Source: Atlantibacter subterraneus
Lineage (GTDB): Bacteria > Pseudomonadota > Gammaproteobacteria > Enterobacterales > Enterobacteriaceae
NCBI RefSeq assembly: GCF_007570865.1
Contig: NZ_VLPS01000003.1
Span: 62,001-126,000, forward strand
Length of the DNA stretch: 64,000 nt
Direction of reading: 5' to 3'
The translations under genes were made by a program, and so were the position numbers. Positions 36,726 through 48,570 of the stretch are shown one piece after another; the first letter of the stretch is position 1, and every line of letters starts with the position of its first letter. The notes beneath the pieces were generated by a model. The model had not been told where the DNA came from and searched no databases. It saw only the letters and a program-made list of their open reading frames with translations.

Positions 36726-38201
36726 TTAGCGCTGCGCTGTTTTTTTCAGTGCCAGGAAATCCAACACCGCACCGGCCAGAATCCCACCCAGCGCCAGGGC
36801 AATCCCCAGTTCAAACAGTGCCGTCTCGACCGGCAGCCGGGTGAGCTGTAAGGCATTGGCAATCAGCACGCCCAGCCATACCAGCAGGATAACGCCGCTG
36901 ACCATCAGCACTTTTAGTGCCACCCGGTACGCGCCTGCATACACCGTGCGCGGCATAAAGGTTTCGGTTTGTTGGGTAAATTCCAGCGTACTGCGGCATA
37001 CCAGTAGCAGCAGTATGCCCGGCACCGCGGCGATCACTGAGAACAGGTAAAACGTCGGCCAGCCGTGGGCTTCCACAAACCAGCCCGCCACCGGCCCGAC
37101 GTAAACGCGTCCAACCGCCGACAGGGCAGAGAGCAGCGCGAACTGGGTTGCTGAGAACGATTTATTACACAGCGTCATCAGCAGGGCGACGAACGCCGCC
37201 GTCCCCATCCCGCCGCACAGGTTTTCGAAAAACACCGCGCTGGCCATGGTCACCATATGCTTGTCGGTAATCGACAACAGCCAGTAACCGGCATTTGAGG
37301 CCCCCTGCAAAATGCCGAAGATCAGCAGCGCACGGAACAGCGTCAGACGCTGCATCAGCACTCCGCCGTACAGCGCGCCGATAATCGTGGCGAGCAGGCC
37401 AAGCGATTTATTCACCACGCCGACTTCCCCGGCATCAAAGCCGACGCCGCGTATCAAAAACGTGGTGGTCAGGCTCATGGCGAAGGCGTCACCCAACTTA
37501 TACAGCACGATCAGCAGCAAAATCAGCCAGGCGTTGTTGCGGCCAAAAAAGTCATGCAGCGGTTCCACTACCGCTTGCTGGAGCGTTTTGGGCACCGGGA
37601 TCGCGTCGCTGGGTTCAGGGGCCAGCAGCGTCGCTATGATACATGGGATCAGGAGCGCGGCCATCAGCCAGTAGGTGGCCTGCCAGCCGAGCCAGCGATC
37701 CGCCAGCCATAAAGCCAGCCCGCCGGAAACCAGCATCGCCAGGCGATAGCCCAGCACGCTGATCGCCGCGCCCGCGCCGCGCTCTTCCGCCGACAGCACG
37801 TCCGTTTTCCAGGCGTCGAAAACGATATCCTGGGATGCGGAGCAGAACGCGATGATGACCGCCAGCGCCGCCATCCAGCGCAGCTGCGTGGAAGGCTCAA
37901 GAAAACCCATCGCCGCAATTGCGATCAGCAGCAGAATTTGAGTAATAACCAGCCAGCCGCGACGGCGGCCCAGCAGCGGCGGGGTATAGCGGTCCATCGC
38001 CGGCGACCACAGAAACTTAAACACATAGGCCTGGCCGACCAGCGAGAAGAAACCAATGGTTTTGAGATCGATATTTTCGACCGTCATCCACGCCTGAAGC
38101 GTACCGGACGTCAGGGCGAGGGGCAGGCCGGAAGCAAAACCCAGCATCAGCAAAACGGCTGACTTAGGCTGTTGGAAAATACGCAGATAGTGATTGGGCA
38201 T
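36726..38201 (-). CDS. ampG: Muropeptide permease AmpG
   Basis: Inner-membrane MFS permease importing GlcNAc-anhydroMurNAc muropeptides for peptidoglycan recycling, and indirectly signalling ampC induction in species that have AmpR. 491 residues, as in E. coli, with 14 predicted helices. Conserved segments near the N-terminus (LGFASGLPLALTSGTLQAWM), QDIVFDAWKTDVL and FFENLCGGMGTAAFVALLM. It follows yajG on the same strand with a hairpin between them. Confidence 0.96.
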   Translation of the reverse strand: MPNHYLRIFQQPKSAVLLMLGFASGLPLALTSGTLQAWMTVENIDLKTIGFFSLVGQAYVFKFLWSPAMDRYTPPLLGRRRGWLVITQILLLIAIAAMGFLEPSTQLRWMAALAVIIAFCSASQDIVFDAWKTDVLSAEERGAGAAISVLGYRLAMLVSGGLALWLADRWLGWQATYWLMAALLIPCIIATLLAPEPSDAIPVPKTLQQAVVEPLHDFFGRNNAWLILLLIVLYKLGDAFAMSLTTTFLIRGVGFDAGEVGVVNKSLGLLATIIGALYGGVLMQRLTLFRALLIFGILQGASNAGYWLLSITDKHMVTMASAVFFENLCGGMGTAAFVALLMTLCNKSFSATQFALLSALSAVGRVYVGPVAGWFVEAHGWPTFYLFSVIAAVPGILLLLVCRSTLEFTQQTETFMPRTVYAGAYRVALKVLMVSGVILLVWLGVLIANALQLTRLPVETALFELGIALALGGILAGAVLDFLALKKTAQR

Positions 38202-38213
38202 CGGGAAAATACA

Positions 38214-38233
38214 AGGCCCGGCAAGCCGGGCCT
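38214..38233 (-). terminator. Hairpin between yajG and ampG
   Basis: Perfect 9-bp stem AGGCCCGGC/GCCGGGCCT with a 2-base centre, located 10 bases after the yajG stop and 13 bases before the ampG start on the minus strand. The downstream TTGTATTTT is only partly U-rich, so it is probably an attenuator that lets some transcription reach ampG. Confidence 0.5.
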
Positions 38234-38242
38234 CTAAGTCAA

Positions 38243-38821
38243 TTAGCGGGCGTTCTGCTTGATGAACTCATGAACGCTGGTGTCCTGCGCCATATCGGCG
38301 ATGGTATCGGTCAGGACGGAGTTAACGGCGTTGGCGATATTTTTATTGGTCGCCTGGAATGCGCCTTCAACGTTGTAGCTCGCGCGATAGTTTTTGGTCA
38401 TCTTGTTGCCGTTGTTAGCAACCGCGACGATAGAAATATCGGCTTTGGTGGCGATGTTGTAACGCACATTGCCCTGTGACACGTCGGCGTACAGCTGGTT
38501 AACAATGATCTGCAACTGCACTGCGCCGCTTGGTCCAATCATGTAACCGCGCGCGGTCATCTGCTTCTCCAGCACTTCCTGCAGCAGGAAGCGCAGGTCG
38601 CGGGAGGCGGTCAGGGTAACGATTTGGTTGTCGCGGGTCACTTTTGACAGCGCCTGATCCGGACGCTGGTCAGCACCGTTAATGCTGATGGTCACGCCCA
38701 TCAGGCTCGGGTCCTGCTGCGGCAGGGCAATATTTGGGGAAACGTCAATGGTGGTCGGCGGTGTAGCGCATCCAGCTAACATAAACAGCGCCATCAGCGG
38801 GAAAAATAATTTTTTTAACAT
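38243..38821 (-). CDS. yajG: Lipoprotein YajG
   Basis: Predicted outer-membrane-type lipoprotein of unknown function, 192 residues, close to the E. coli length. Signal peptide with lipobox LAGC (Cys18: MLKKLFFPLMALFMLAGC). The rest is a single YajG-family domain with TLTASRDLRFLLQEVLEKQM and an Asn-rich end (ATNKNIANAVNSVLTDTIADMAQD). It lies upstream of ampG in the same orientation, the conserved enterobacterial pair. Confidence 0.95.
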   Translation of the reverse strand: MLKKLFFPLMALFMLAGCATPPTTIDVSPNIALPQQDPSLMGVTISINGADQRPDQALSKVTRDNQIVTLTASRDLRFLLQEVLEKQMTARGYMIGPSGAVQLQIIVNQLYADVSQGNVRYNIATKADISIVAVANNGNKMTKNYRASYNVEGAFQATNKNIANAVNSVLTDTIADMAQDTSVHEFIKQNAR

Positions 38822-39122
38822 TTCAGGGTCTCAACGTACATGTAAGCATAATGAAGAAAATTCTCGCCATCATAGCATCGCCATCAGCGAGGGGAAGTGG
38901 CAACGCATGTAAATTCATCGCGTTGTGCTTTTTATGACCTTTCACCCGGTTTTCCTTGCGTTACAACCTTCGTATGGCCCTTGTGGCAGGTTAAATCACC
39001 CGTTACGATGAGAAAATGGGATAAAAGCTAAATATTTGTTGATAATCTGTTATGAAGCCAGTAAAGGCGACTAACATTTAAAGTGATGGATAGCATCGCA
39101 GCGTTGTCGGAGGAGTGAAATC
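38822..39122. promoter_or_regulatory. Divergent promoter region yajG-bolA
   Basis: 301 bases between divergent starts. It should hold the growth-rate/stationary-phase bolA promoters (sigma-S gearbox type in E. coli); an AT-rich stretch GCTAAATATTTGTTGATAAT near 39027-39046 is the best -10 candidate. The bolA ribosome site is GGAGGAG. No coding region seen. Confidence 0.4.
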
Positions 39123-39440
39123 ATGATGATACGTGAGCAAATAGAAACAAAACTCAGGGCAGCGTTTGATCCCGTATTCCTCGAAGTTGTGGATGAAAGC
39201 TATCGCCATAATGTTCCGGCCGGCTCGGAAAGTCATTTCAAAGTCGTTCTGGTTAGCGATCGTTTTGTAGGGGAACGTTTTCTGAATCGCCACCGCCTGA
39301 TTTACGGCACGTTGACGGAGGAGTTGTCGACTACGGTACATGCTTTAGCCCTGCATACTTACAGCGCTAAAGAGTGGGAAAGTCTGCAAGACACTATTTT
39401 TGCGTCACCGCCATGTCGAGGTGCAGGAACCATAGCCTGA
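39123..39440 (+). CDS. bolA: BolA morphogen/transcription factor
   Basis: Stress-induced regulator of morphology and biofilm; it also pairs with monothiol glutaredoxins for Fe-S handling. 105 residues, as in E. coli. BolA fold with the conserved [20 protein letters not shown] and [26 protein letters not shown]. Two ATGs in tandem follow GGAGGAG; the first is used here. Monocistronic, ending in the hairpin at 39501. Confidence 0.96.
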   Translation: MMIREQIETKLRAAFDPVFLEVVDESYRHNVPAGSESHFKVVLVSDRFVGERFLNRHRLIYGTLTEELSTTVHALALHTYSAKEWESLQDTIFASPPCRGAGTIA

Positions 39441-39500
39441 ACATTGAATTTGCAACAGCAGGACTTTTTCCAGTATGTTGCGCCAGACAGAGTTTCTAAG

Positions 39501-39526
39501 AAACGGCCTGCGGGCCGTTTTGTTTT
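39501..39526 (+). terminator. bolA terminator
   Basis: AAACGGCC - TGCG - GGCCGTTT followed by TGTTTTG, 60 bases after the bolA stop. Eight-bp perfect stem. Confidence 0.8.
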
Positions 39527-39613
39527 GTCTGAAAACCAGGCGAAACGGCAGATTTCAGGCGAAGCTCCGCCGGGAATTGTGAAAAAAGCCACAGAGTCGC
39601 GTGGTTGCTTTTC

Positions 39614-39642
39614 TCGACTCACCATAGTGATGCCGCTATAAT
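39614..39642 (+). promoter_or_regulatory. Sigma-70-like promoter of tig
   Basis: TCGACT (-35, 4 of 6) - 17 bases - TATAAT (-10, perfect), 146 bases upstream of the tig start and downstream of the bolA terminator. The rest of the 348-base bolA-tig gap shows no coding sequence. Confidence 0.6.
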
Positions 39643-39779
39643 GCTGCGTCTTATTTTTCGGAATGTCTTCGGGATGATTCTGACGACAGGGAATGTGATT
39701 CTGATTCAGAAAGCATCCTGGTTCTGCGAAGCGAATAATCAACGGCTTCCAGAGTTGACCGAGCACTGTGATTTTTTGA

Positions 39780-41087
<1,308 letters not shown>

Positions 41088-41108
41088 GCCACGCCAACGT
41101 TGTATCAG

Positions 41109-41136
41109 GCCCGTCCTACAGCGACGGGCTTTTTTT
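41109..41136 (+). terminator. tig terminator
   Basis: GCCCGTC - 7-base loop - GACGGGC followed by T7, 21 bases after the tig stop. Classic intrinsic terminator. Confidence 0.9.
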
Positions 41137-41206
41137 CGCCTGCAGTTAAGGCAAGGACGGATAAACCGCAGTTTCAATATTCGCGTAACATGAAAAGGTT
41201 GTTATG

Positions 41207-41235
41207 CTTGAAACTGAGGGCGATAAACCCCATAA
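41207..41235 (+). promoter_or_regulatory. Sigma-32 promoter of clpP
   Basis: CTTGAAA (-35) - 14 bases - CCCCATAA (-10) closely matches the heat-shock sigma-32 consensus. It lies about 170 bases upstream of clpP inside the 315-base tig-clpP gap, which is otherwise non-coding. The spacer length equals that of the lon heat-shock promoter in this window. Confidence 0.8.
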
Positions 41236-41402
41236 ACAAAGATATATCCGCATCAACAAACAGAAAATTTGATCTATTGTGGATAGGGACTCTGGCTGAT
41301 AATCCGTCCTGAAGGGTGACAAGACCCGGTAGCGTGGTCATTCGTCACGGTCTCAAGTAAAATCAGTGCGACAGGTTACTTAATTTTTTCCAGGAGACGG
41401 AA

Positions 41403-42026
41403 ATGTCATACAGCGGCGAACGAGAAGTCATGGCACCCCATATGGCCCTGGTGCCTATGGTTGTGGAGCAAACCTCACGTGGTGAGCGTTCTTACGATAT
41501 TTTTTCCCGCCTGCTCAAGGAACGCGTTATCTTTTTGACCGGTCAGGTTGAAGATCACATGGCTAACCTGATTGTGGCGCAGATGCTGTTCCTGGAAGCA
41601 GAGAACCCGGAAAAAGATATTTACCTGTACATCAACTCGCCGGGCGGCGTGATTACTGCGGGCATGTCGATTTACGACACCATGCAGTTTATCAAACCGG
41701 ATGTCAGCACCATTTGTATGGGCCAGGCGGCCTCAATGGGCGCGTTCCTGTTAACCGCCGGGGCGAAAGGCAAGCGTTTCTGCCTGCCGAACTCACGCGT
41801 GATGATCCACCAGCCGCTGGGCGGCTATCAGGGTCAGGCGACGGATATCGAAATCCATGCGCGTGAAATTTTGAAAGTAAAAGCGCGTATGAATGAACTT
41901 ATGGCGCAGCACACGGGTCAATCGCTGGAGCAGATCGAAAGAGATACCGAGCGCGACCGTTTCCTCTCAGCAGATCAGGCTGTAGAGTATGGATTGGTTG
42001 ACTCCATTTTAACTCACCGTCAGTGA
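41403..42026 (+). CDS. clpP: ATP-dependent Clp protease proteolytic subunit
   Basis: Serine peptidase that forms a two-ring 14-mer chamber and degrades proteins fed by ClpX or ClpA. 207 residues, as in E. coli, including a short autocleaved propeptide. Catalytic triad: Ser111 in GQAASMGAF, His136 in MIHQPLGG, and Asp185 in the C-terminal part. SD CAGGAGACGG. It is followed by clpX after 132 bases, the conserved operon. Confidence 0.98.
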   Translation: MSYSGEREVMAPHMALVPMVVEQTSRGERSYDIFSRLLKERVIFLTGQVEDHMANLIVAQMLFLEAENPEKDIYLYINSPGGVITAGMSIYDTMQFIKPDVSTICMGQAASMGAFLLTAGAKGKRFCLPNSRVMIHQPLGGYQGQATDIEIHAREILKVKARMNELMAQHTGQSLEQIERDTERDRFLSADQAVEYGLVDSILTHRQ

Positions 42027-42158
42027 TACCTGCGGCAATGGGCCGCTATACTATAGGGTGTCAGTAGGCGGCTCATTGTGCGCAAACTTCGGTTTGCGCC
42101 TGAGAATGGCATTGCGTCGTCGTGTGCGGCACAAAGAACAGAAAAGAGGTTTTGACTC

Positions 42159-43433
42159 ATGACAGATAAGCGCAAAGACGGCTCAGGCAAACTGCTGTAC
42201 TGCTCTTTTTGCGGCAAGAGCCAGCACGAAGTGCGTAAACTGATTGCTGGCCCGTCAGTGTATATCTGCGACGAGTGTGTCGATTTATGCAACGACATTA
42301 TTCGCGAAGAGATTAAAGAAGTGGCGCCGCACCGCGAACGTAGCGCGCTGCCGACGCCACATGAAATCCGCAACCATCTGGACGATTACGTTATCGGTCA
42401 GGAACAGGCCAAAAAAGTCCTGGCGGTGGCGGTCTACAACCACTACAAACGTCTGCGTAACGGCGATAGCTCAAACGGCATAGAGCTGGGTAAAAGTAAC
42501 ATTCTGCTGATCGGCCCGACCGGTAGCGGTAAAACCCTGCTGGCCGAAACGCTGGCCCGCCTGCTGGATGTTCCGTTTACCATGGCGGACGCCACCACCC
42601 TGACCGAAGCCGGTTATGTGGGTGAAGACGTTGAAAATATCATTCAGAAACTGCTGCAGAAATGTGATTACGACGTGCAGAAAGCCCAGCGCGGTATTGT
42701 GTACATCGATGAAATCGACAAGATTTCCCGCAAGTCTGATAACCCGTCCATCACTCGCGATGTGTCCGGTGAAGGCGTGCAGCAGGCGTTGCTGAAACTG
42801 ATTGAAGGTACCGTGGCTGCCGTTCCGCCGCAGGGTGGACGCAAGCATCCGCAGCAGGAATTCTTGCAGGTTGATACCTCAAAAATTCTGTTTATCTGCG
42901 GCGGCGCATTTGCCGGTCTGGATAAAGTGATCGCTAATCGCGTAGAAACCGGCTCCGGTATTGGTTTTGGCGCGACGGTGAAAGGCAAATCTCAGAAAGC
43001 CACCGAAGGCGAACTGCTGACTCAGGTTGAACCGGAAGATTTAATCAAGTTCGGTTTGATCCCAGAGTTCATTGGCCGTCTGCCGGTGGTGGCAACGCTG
43101 AGCGAACTGAGTGAAGAAGGGCTGATCCAGATCCTCAAAGAGCCGAAAAACGCCCTGACCAAGCAGTACCAGGCGCTGTTTAATCTGGAAGGCGTTGAGC
43201 TGGAATTCCGTGACGAAGCGCTGGAAGCCATCGCGAAGAAAGCCATGTCTCGCAAAACCGGCGCGCGTGGTCTGCGTTCCATCGTGGAAGGCGCGCTGCT
43301 CGACACCATGTACGATCTGCCGTCCATGGAAGACGTGGAGAAAGTGGTGATTGACGAGTCCGTGATCGGCGGCCAGTCAGAACCGCTGTTAATTTACGGT
43401 AAGCCAGAAGCACAGCAGGCATCAGGCGAATAA
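42159..43433 (+). CDS. clpX: ClpX ATPase subunit
   Basis: AAA+ unfoldase that recognises ssrA-tagged and other substrates and feeds ClpP. 424 residues, as in E. coli. N-terminal zinc-binding domain with CSFCGKSQ...[11 protein letters not shown]+ domain with Walker A GPTGSGKT (about 119-126), Walker [10 protein letters not shown], pore loop GYVGEDVE, and the ClpP-docking IGF-type loop seen here as GIGFGATV. Ends with a terminator before lon. Confidence 0.98.
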   Translation: MTDKRKDGSGKLLYCSFCGKSQHEVRKLIAGPSVYICDECVDLCNDIIREEIKEVAPHRERSALPTPHEIRNHLDDYVIGQEQAKKVLAVAVYNHYKRLRNGDSSNGIELGKSNILLIGPTGSGKTLLAETLARLLDVPFTMADATTLTEAGYVGEDVENIIQKLLQKCDYDVQKAQRGIVYIDEIDKISRKSDNPSITRDVSGEGVQQALLKLIEGTVAAVPPQGGRKHPQQEFLQVDTSKILFICGGAFAGLDKVIANRVETGSGIGFGATVKGKSQKATEGELLTQVEPEDLIKFGLIPEFIGRLPVVATLSELSEEGLIQILKEPKNALTKQYQALFNLEGVELEFRDEALEAIAKKAMSRKTGARGLRSIVEGALLDTMYDLPSMEDVEKVVIDESVIGGQSEPLLIYGKPEAQQASGE

Positions 43434-43466
43434 TTCGCCTGTCCTGACAATCAGTTATAAAATATT

Positions 43467-43490
43467 AGGGGGATTTGGTCCCCCTTTTAT
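43467..43490 (+). terminator. clpX terminator
   Basis: AGGGGGA - TTTGG - TCCCCCT followed by TTTATTTTT, 33 bases after the clpX stop. Confidence 0.85.
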
Positions 43491-43507
43491 TTTTCCTGCA
43501 TTCCTGA

Positions 43508-43537
43508 CATTGAATGTCCGGGAAACATCCCCATATA
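43508..43537 (+). promoter_or_regulatory. Sigma-32 (heat-shock) promoter of lon
   Basis: CATTGAA (-35) - 14 bases - CCCCATATA (-10), essentially the known E. coli lon heat-shock promoter, about 80 bases upstream of the lon start. Confidence 0.85.
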
Positions 43538-43615
43538 CTGTTCTACTTGTTGGTGATGCCGTGAATTTCACGTGCGCCCCATCGCCTGGCGGAAACTAAA
43601 CTAAGAGAGAGCTCT

Positions 43616-45970
43616 ATGAATCCTGAGCGTTCTGAACGCATTGAAATCCCTGTGTTGCCGTTGCGCGACGTGGTGGTTTATCCGCACATGGTTATCCCTT
43701 TGTTCGTGGGACGGGAGAAATCTATCCGCTGCCTGGAAGCCGCAATGGATCATGACAAAAAAGTCATGCTGGTTGCACAGAAAGAAGCGTCGACGGATGA
43801 GCCGGGTGTGAATGATTTGTTTACCGTGGGAACCGTAGCGTCAATTTTACAGATGCTGAAACTGCCGGACGGCACGGTAAAAGTACTGGTTGAAGGTTTA
43901 CAGCGCGCGCGCATTACCGCGCTCTCTGACGATGGCGAACACTTTTCTGCACGGGCCGAGTATCTGGAATCCCCGGCGATTGATGAACGCGAGCAAGAAG
44001 TGCTGGTCCGCACCGCTATCAGCCAGTTTGAAGGCTACATCAAACTCAATAAAAAAATCCCGCCAGAAGTGCTGACGTCGCTGAACAGCATTGACGATCC
44101 TGCACGCCTGGCAGACACCATCGGCGCGCATATGCCGTTGAAACTGGCCGATAAACAGTCGGTGCTGGAGATGTCAGACGTTAACGAACGTCTCGAATAT
44201 CTGATGGCGATGATGGAGTCAGAAATCGATCTGCTGCAGGTTGAGAAACGCATTCGCAACCGCGTGAAGAAGCAGATGGAGAAGAGCCAGCGCGAGTACT
44301 ATCTGAATGAGCAAATGAAAGCCATCCAGAAAGAACTGGGCGAAATGGACGATGCGCCGGATGAAAACGAAGCCTTAAAACGCAAAATCGACGCGGCCAA
44401 AATGCCGAAAGAGGCTAAAGAAAAAGCCGATGCCGAGTTGATGAAGCTGAAAATGATGTCGCCGATGTCTGCGGAAGCGACCGTCGTGCGCAGCTATATC
44501 GACTGGATGGTACAGGTTCCGTGGAACGCGCGCAGTAAAGTGAAAAAAGATCTGCGCCAGGCCCAGGAAATCCTCGATACCGATCACTACGGCTTAGGCC
44601 GTGTGAAAGACCGCATCCTTGAATATCTTGCGGTGCAGAGTCGCGTCAATAAAATTAAAGGCCCAATCCTGTGCCTGGTCGGGCCGCCGGGGGTAGGTAA
44701 AACCTCGCTGGGCCAGTCCATTGCGCGTGCCACCGGACGTAAATACGTGCGTATGGCGCTGGGCGGGGTGCGTGATGAAGCGGAAATCCGCGGTCACCGC
44801 CGGACTTACATCGGTTCCATGCCGGGCAAACTGATCCAGAAAATGGCGAAAGTAGGGGTCAGAAACCCGCTGTTCCTGCTGGATGAGATCGACAAAATGT
44901 CGTCGGATATGCGTGGCGATCCGGCGTCGGCGCTGCTTGAGGTGTTGGATCCGGAACAGAACGTGGCGTTTAACGACCACTATCTGGAAGTGGATTACGA
45001 TCTCAGCGACGTGATGTTTGTGGCGACGTCTAACTCCATGAACATCCCGGCTCCGCTGCTGGATCGTATGGAGGTGATTCGCCTGTCGGGTTATACCGAA
45101 GATGAAAAACTGAACATTGCCAAACGTCACCTGCTGCCGAAGCAGATTGAACGTAACGCCCTGAAAAAAGGCGAAATCACGGTGGACGACAGCGCGATCA
45201 TCGGCATCATCCGTTATTACACCCGTGAAGCCGGGGTACGTGGCCTGGAACGTGAAATTTCGAAGCTGTGCCGTAAAGCGGTTAAACAGCTGCTGCTGGA
45301 GAAAGAGCTCAAGCACATCGAAATTAACGGCGATAATCTGAAAGATTACCTCGGCGTTCAGCGCTTCGACTACGGTCGTGCGGACAACGAAAACCGCGTT
45401 GGCCAGGTGACCGGTCTGGCCTGGACCGAAGTGGGTGGCGATCTGCTGACCATCGAAACCGCCTGCGTACCGGGTAAAGGCAAGCTGACTTATACCGGCT
45501 CGCTGGGTGAAGTGATGCAGGAATCTATTCAGGCAGCGCTGACCGTGGTGCGTGCGCGCGCGGAAAAATTGGGTATTAATTCTGATTTTTACGAAAAACG
45601 CGACATCCACGTTCACGTACCGGAAGGGGCGACCCCGAAAGACGGCCCGAGCGCAGGTATCGCCATGTGTACCGCGCTGGTCTCCTGCTTGACGGGCAAC
45701 CCGGTGCGCGCCGATGTCGCCATGACGGGCGAGATCACCCTGCGTGGGCAGGTTCTGCCGATCGGCGGTTTGAAGGAAAAACTGCTGGCGGCACACCGCG
45801 GCGGCATTAAAACCGTGTTAATTCCTTACGAGAATAAACGCGACCTGGAAGAGATTCCGGACAACGTTATCGCCGATCTGGACATCCATCCGGTGAAGCG
45901 TATCGAAGAGGTGTTAACCCTGGCGCTGCAGAATGAACCCTCGGGAATGCAGGTTGTCACGGCAAAATAG
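43616..45970 (+). CDS. lon: ATP-dependent protease Lon
   Basis: Hexameric AAA+ serine protease that removes misfolded and regulatory proteins such as SulA, RcsA and HipB-type antitoxins. 784 residues, the same as E. coli. N-terminal substrate domain, coiled coil near 190-245, AAA+ domain with [11 protein letters not shown] (Walker A, about 356-363) and [10 protein letters not shown] (Walker B), and the protease domain with catalytic Ser679 in KDGPSAG and Lys722 in the [10 protein letters not shown] region. ATG after AGAGAG. Followed by its own terminator and hupB, as in E. coli. Confidence 0.98.
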   Translation: MNPERSERIEIPVLPLRDVVVYPHMVIPLFVGREKSIRCLEAAMDHDKKVMLVAQKEASTDEPGVNDLFTVGTVASILQMLKLPDGTVKVLVEGLQRARITALSDDGEHFSARAEYLESPAIDEREQEVLVRTAISQFEGYIKLNKKIPPEVLTSLNSIDDPARLADTIGAHMPLKLADKQSVLEMSDVNERLEYLMAMMESEIDLLQVEKRIRNRVKKQMEKSQREYYLNEQMKAIQKELGEMDDAPDENEALKRKIDAAKMPKEAKEKADAELMKLKMMSPMSAEATVVRSYIDWMVQVPWNARSKVKKDLRQAQEILDTDHYGLGRVKDRILEYLAVQSRVNKIKGPILCLVGPPGVGKTSLGQSIARATGRKYVRMALGGVRDEAEIRGHRRTYIGSMPGKLIQKMAKVGVRNPLFLLDEIDKMSSDMRGDPASALLEVLDPEQNVAFNDHYLEVDYDLSDVMFVATSNSMNIPAPLLDRMEVIRLSGYTEDEKLNIAKRHLLPKQIERNALKKGEITVDDSAIIGIIRYYTREAGVRGLEREISKLCRKAVKQLLLEKELKHIEINGDNLKDYLGVQRFDYGRADNENRVGQVTGLAWTEVGGDLLTIETACVPGKGKLTYTGSLGEVMQESIQAALTVVRARAEKLGINSDFYEKRDIHVHVPEGATPKDGPSAGIAMCTALVSCLTGNPVRADVAMTGEITLRGQVLPIGGLKEKLLAAHRGGIKTVLIPYENKRDLEEIPDNVIADLDIHPVKRIEEVLTLALQNEPSGMQVVTAK

Positions 45971-46002
45971 TGACCTAACGCATACTGCATAGATAAAATC
46001 AG

Positions 46003-46039
46003 AGCTGGTAAGCCATTTGGTGCTTGCCAGCTTTTTTTT
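46003..46039 (+). terminator. lon terminator
   Basis: AGCTGGTAAGC - 8-base loop - GCTTGCCAGCT followed by a T-run to 46039. One non-Watson-Crick position in an 11-bp stem. Confidence 0.88.
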
Positions 46040-46180
46040 GTATCGCTAATTTAGATGGCTGACTGATTATGTCATCAACTAATGCTGTTGTAAGGGCATG
46101 ACAGGCCTGATATAACTGCTGCGCGGTCGCTCCATGAAGGATTCGGGGGCGATATAAATAATAATGAGAGGAAGAGAAGC

Positions 46181-46453
46181 GTGAATAAATCTCAACTGAT
46201 AGACAAAATTGCCGCCGATGCTGATATTTCTAAAGCCGCGGCTGGACGTGCGTTAGATGCTCTGATTGGCTCTGTTACCGAATCTCTGAAATCCGGAGAT
46301 GACGTGGCGTTAGTTGGCTTTGGTACTTTCTCTGTCCGCGAGCGCGCTGCCCGTACTGGCCGCAACCCGCAAACTGGCAAAGAGATCACCATTGCAGCAG
46401 CAAAAGTACCGGGTTTCCGTGCAGGCAAGGCACTGAAAGACGCGGTAAACTGA
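46181..46453 (+). CDS. hupB: DNA-binding protein HU-beta
   Basis: Small basic nucleoid protein that bends DNA as HU-alpha/beta heterodimers or beta homodimers. 90 residues, as in E. coli. GTG start at 46181 after GAGAGGAAGAGAAG. Signature [21 protein letters not shown] with the intercalating proline in the RNPQTG arm. Promoters lie in the 210-base gap from lon. Confidence 0.98.
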   Translation: MNKSQLIDKIAADADISKAAAGRALDALIGSVTESLKSGDDVALVGFGTFSVRERAARTGRNPQTGKEITIAAAKVPGFRAGKALKDAVN

Positions 46454-46485
46454 TTTTTCCCTCTACGGTTTCGATGGTAAAGGGC

Positions 46486-46515
46486 AAAGGGCGCATCGCG
46501 AGATGTGCCTTTTTT
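46486..46515 (+). terminator. hupB terminator
   Basis: AAAGG(G)CGCATC - GCGA - GATGTGCCTTT with a bulged G and one G-U pair, followed by further T residues, about 32 bases after the hupB stop. Confidence 0.75.
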
Positions 46516-46653
46516 ATTATCTGGGTGACTTTTTAGTCCTGTGGGCTGACAACCGCCCCGGTTTCTTGTCACAATACGCCTTTGCGCGAAGCGGCACCCT
46601 CGGGTGAGCGCCAGCAGGATTTACTGTCATCTACAGCGGAGCGTTGTTACACC

Positions 46654-48528
46654 ATGATGGACAACTTACGTACGGCTGCGAACAGCGTCGTACTCAAGAT
46701 TATTTTCGGTATCATTATCGTGTCGTTCATTCTGACCGGCGTGAGTGGTTACCTGATTGGCGGTAACAATAATTACGCCGCGAAAGTGAACGGCCAGGAA
46801 ATCGGCCGCGCCCAGTTTGAAAATGCGGTCGCCAGCGAACGCAATCGTCAACAGCAGCAGTTGGGCGATCAGTTTTCTGAACTGGCTGCCAATGAAAACT
46901 ACATGAAAGCCATGCGTCAGCAGGTGCTGTCGCGCATGATTGATGAAGCGCTGCTCGATCAGTACGCCAAAAAACTCGGCCTCGGCATCAGCGACGAACA
47001 AATCAAACAGGCGATCTTTAAAGAGCCTGCCTTCCAGAGCAACGGCAAATTTGATAACGCCCGTTATACCGCCGTCATCAACAATATTGGCATGACGCCG
47101 GATCAGTATGCTCAGTCATTGCGTAACCAGTTGATGACTCAGCAGCTGATCAATGCCATCGTCGGCACCGATTTTATGCTGGCGAACGAAACCGATGAGC
47201 TGGCGGCGCTGGTCGCGCAGCAGCGCGTCGTGCGCGAAGCCACGATTGATGTCGCCGCGCTGGCTGCGAAGCAAACCGTGACTGATGCTGAGGTCAACGG
47301 CTTCTACGAGCAGAATAAAAACCGCTTTATCGCGCCGGAACAGTTCCGCGTCAGCTACATCAAACTGGATGCCGCTGCCATGAACGAAAGCGTCAGCGAT
47401 GAAGAGATCCAGGCCTGGTACGATGAGCATCAGGATCAGTACGGCCAGCCGCAGCGTAACCGCTACAGCATCATCCAGACCAAAACGGAAGATGAAGCCA
47501 AAGCGGTGCTGGATGCTCTGAAAGCCGGTTCTGATTTCGCTACCCTCGCGAAAGAAAAATCTGCTGACATTATTTCTGCCCGTAACGGCGGCGATATGGG
47601 GTGGCTGGAAGACGCTACCACGCCGGATGAGCTGAAAACCGCTGGCCTGAAAGAAAAAGGACAACTTTCCGGCGTGATCAAATCCTCGGTTGGTTTCCTG
47701 GTGGCGCGTCTTGACGACGTTCAACCGGCCAAGGTGAAGCCGCTGTCTGAAGTGCGTGACGCCATCGCCGAGAAAGTGAAGCAGGAGAAAGGCGTTACCG
47801 CGTTCTTCGCCCTGCAGCAGAAAGTGAGCGATGCCGCGAGCAACGATAACGAATCGCTGGCGGGCGCTGAGCAGGTTGCCGGCGTGAAAGCGGTGGAGAC
47901 CGGCTGGTTCAGTCGCGACTCCCTGCCGGAAGAGCTGAACTTCAAACCGGTTGCCGACGCGATCTTTAACGGCGGTCTGGTTGGCGAAAACGGCACCCCG
48001 GGCAGCAACTCCGACATCATTACCGTGGAAGGCGATCGCGCGTTTGTGCTGCGAGTCACCGAGCACAAAGCGGAAGCGGTGAAACCGCTGGCGGACGTGC
48101 GTGACCAGGTGGTTGCGGATATCAAAAAGCAGAAAGCGGAACAGCAGGCGAAACTGGATGCCGATAAGCTGATCGGCGAGCTGAAAGCGGGTAAAGGCGA
48201 TGACGCGCTGAAAGCGGCAGGCCTGAGCTTTGGCGCTGAAAAAACGCTGAGCCGTACCGGTCAGGACCCGATTTCCCAGGCTGCGTTTGCGCTGCCGCTG
48301 CCCGCGAAAGACAAGCCGTCTTACGGCGTGGCTAACGATATGCAGGGCAACGTCGTGCTGGTGGCGCTGGACGAAGTGCGTAGCGGTACGCTGCCGGAAG
48401 AGCAGAAGAAAGCGATGACCCAGGGCATCACCCAGAACAATGCCCAAATCGCCTTCGACGCGCTGATGACTAACCTGCGTAAAGAAGCAAAAATTAAAAT
48501 GGGCGACATCATCGAGCAGCAGCAATAA
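46654..48528 (+). CDS. ppiD: Periplasmic chaperone/PPIase-like PpiD
   Basis: Inner-membrane-anchored chaperone at the SecYEG exit that helps newly exported proteins fold. 624 residues from ATG 46654 (MMDNLRTAANSVVLKIIFGIIIV; E. coli 623); the in-frame codons back to 46582 are not family-like. One membrane anchor at about 16-34, SurA-like N-domain, a parvulin domain near 265-360 (NRYSIIQTKTEDEAKAVLD ... ARNGGDMGWLE), and a C-terminal extension. Located between hupB and ybaV, as in E. coli. Confidence 0.96.
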   Translation: MMDNLRTAANSVVLKIIFGIIIVSFILTGVSGYLIGGNNNYAAKVNGQEIGRAQFENAVASERNRQQQQLGDQFSELAANENYMKAMRQQVLSRMIDEALLDQYAKKLGLGISDEQIKQAIFKEPAFQSNGKFDNARYTAVINNIGMTPDQYAQSLRNQLMTQQLINAIVGTDFMLANETDELAALVAQQRVVREATIDVAALAAKQTVTDAEVNGFYEQNKNRFIAPEQFRVSYIKLDAAAMNESVSDEEIQAWYDEHQDQYGQPQRNRYSIIQTKTEDEAKAVLDALKAGSDFATLAKEKSADIISARNGGDMGWLEDATTPDELKTAGLKEKGQLSGVIKSSVGFLVARLDDVQPAKVKPLSEVRDAIAEKVKQEKGVTAFFALQQKVSDAASNDNESLAGAEQVAGVKAVETGWFSRDSLPEELNFKPVADAIFNGGLVGENGTPGSNSDIITVEGDRAFVLRVTEHKAEAVKPLADVRDQVVADIKKQKAEQQAKLDADKLIGELKAGKGDDALKAAGLSFGAEKTLSRTGQDPISQAAFALPLPAKDKPSYGVANDMQGNVVLVALDEVRSGTLPEEQKKAMTQGITQNNAQIAFDALMTNLRKEAKIKMGDIIEQQQ

Positions 48529-48570
48529 TCGAGACGTCTCGCACATAATTGCAATTTTTTGCAAACCTCA

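Noticed and set aside
39444-39641. 65-residue ORF after bolA
   Set aside because: It spans the bolA terminator hairpin and the tig promoter and lacks a ribosome site.
44594-45796. 400-residue minus-strand ORF antisense to lon
   Set aside because: Shadow frame opposite a conserved protease gene, with no recognisable motif.
47116-48564. 482-residue minus-strand ORF antisense to ppiD
   Set aside because: Shadow frame with His/Arg/Phe-rich low-quality sequence; ppiD is full length and conserved.
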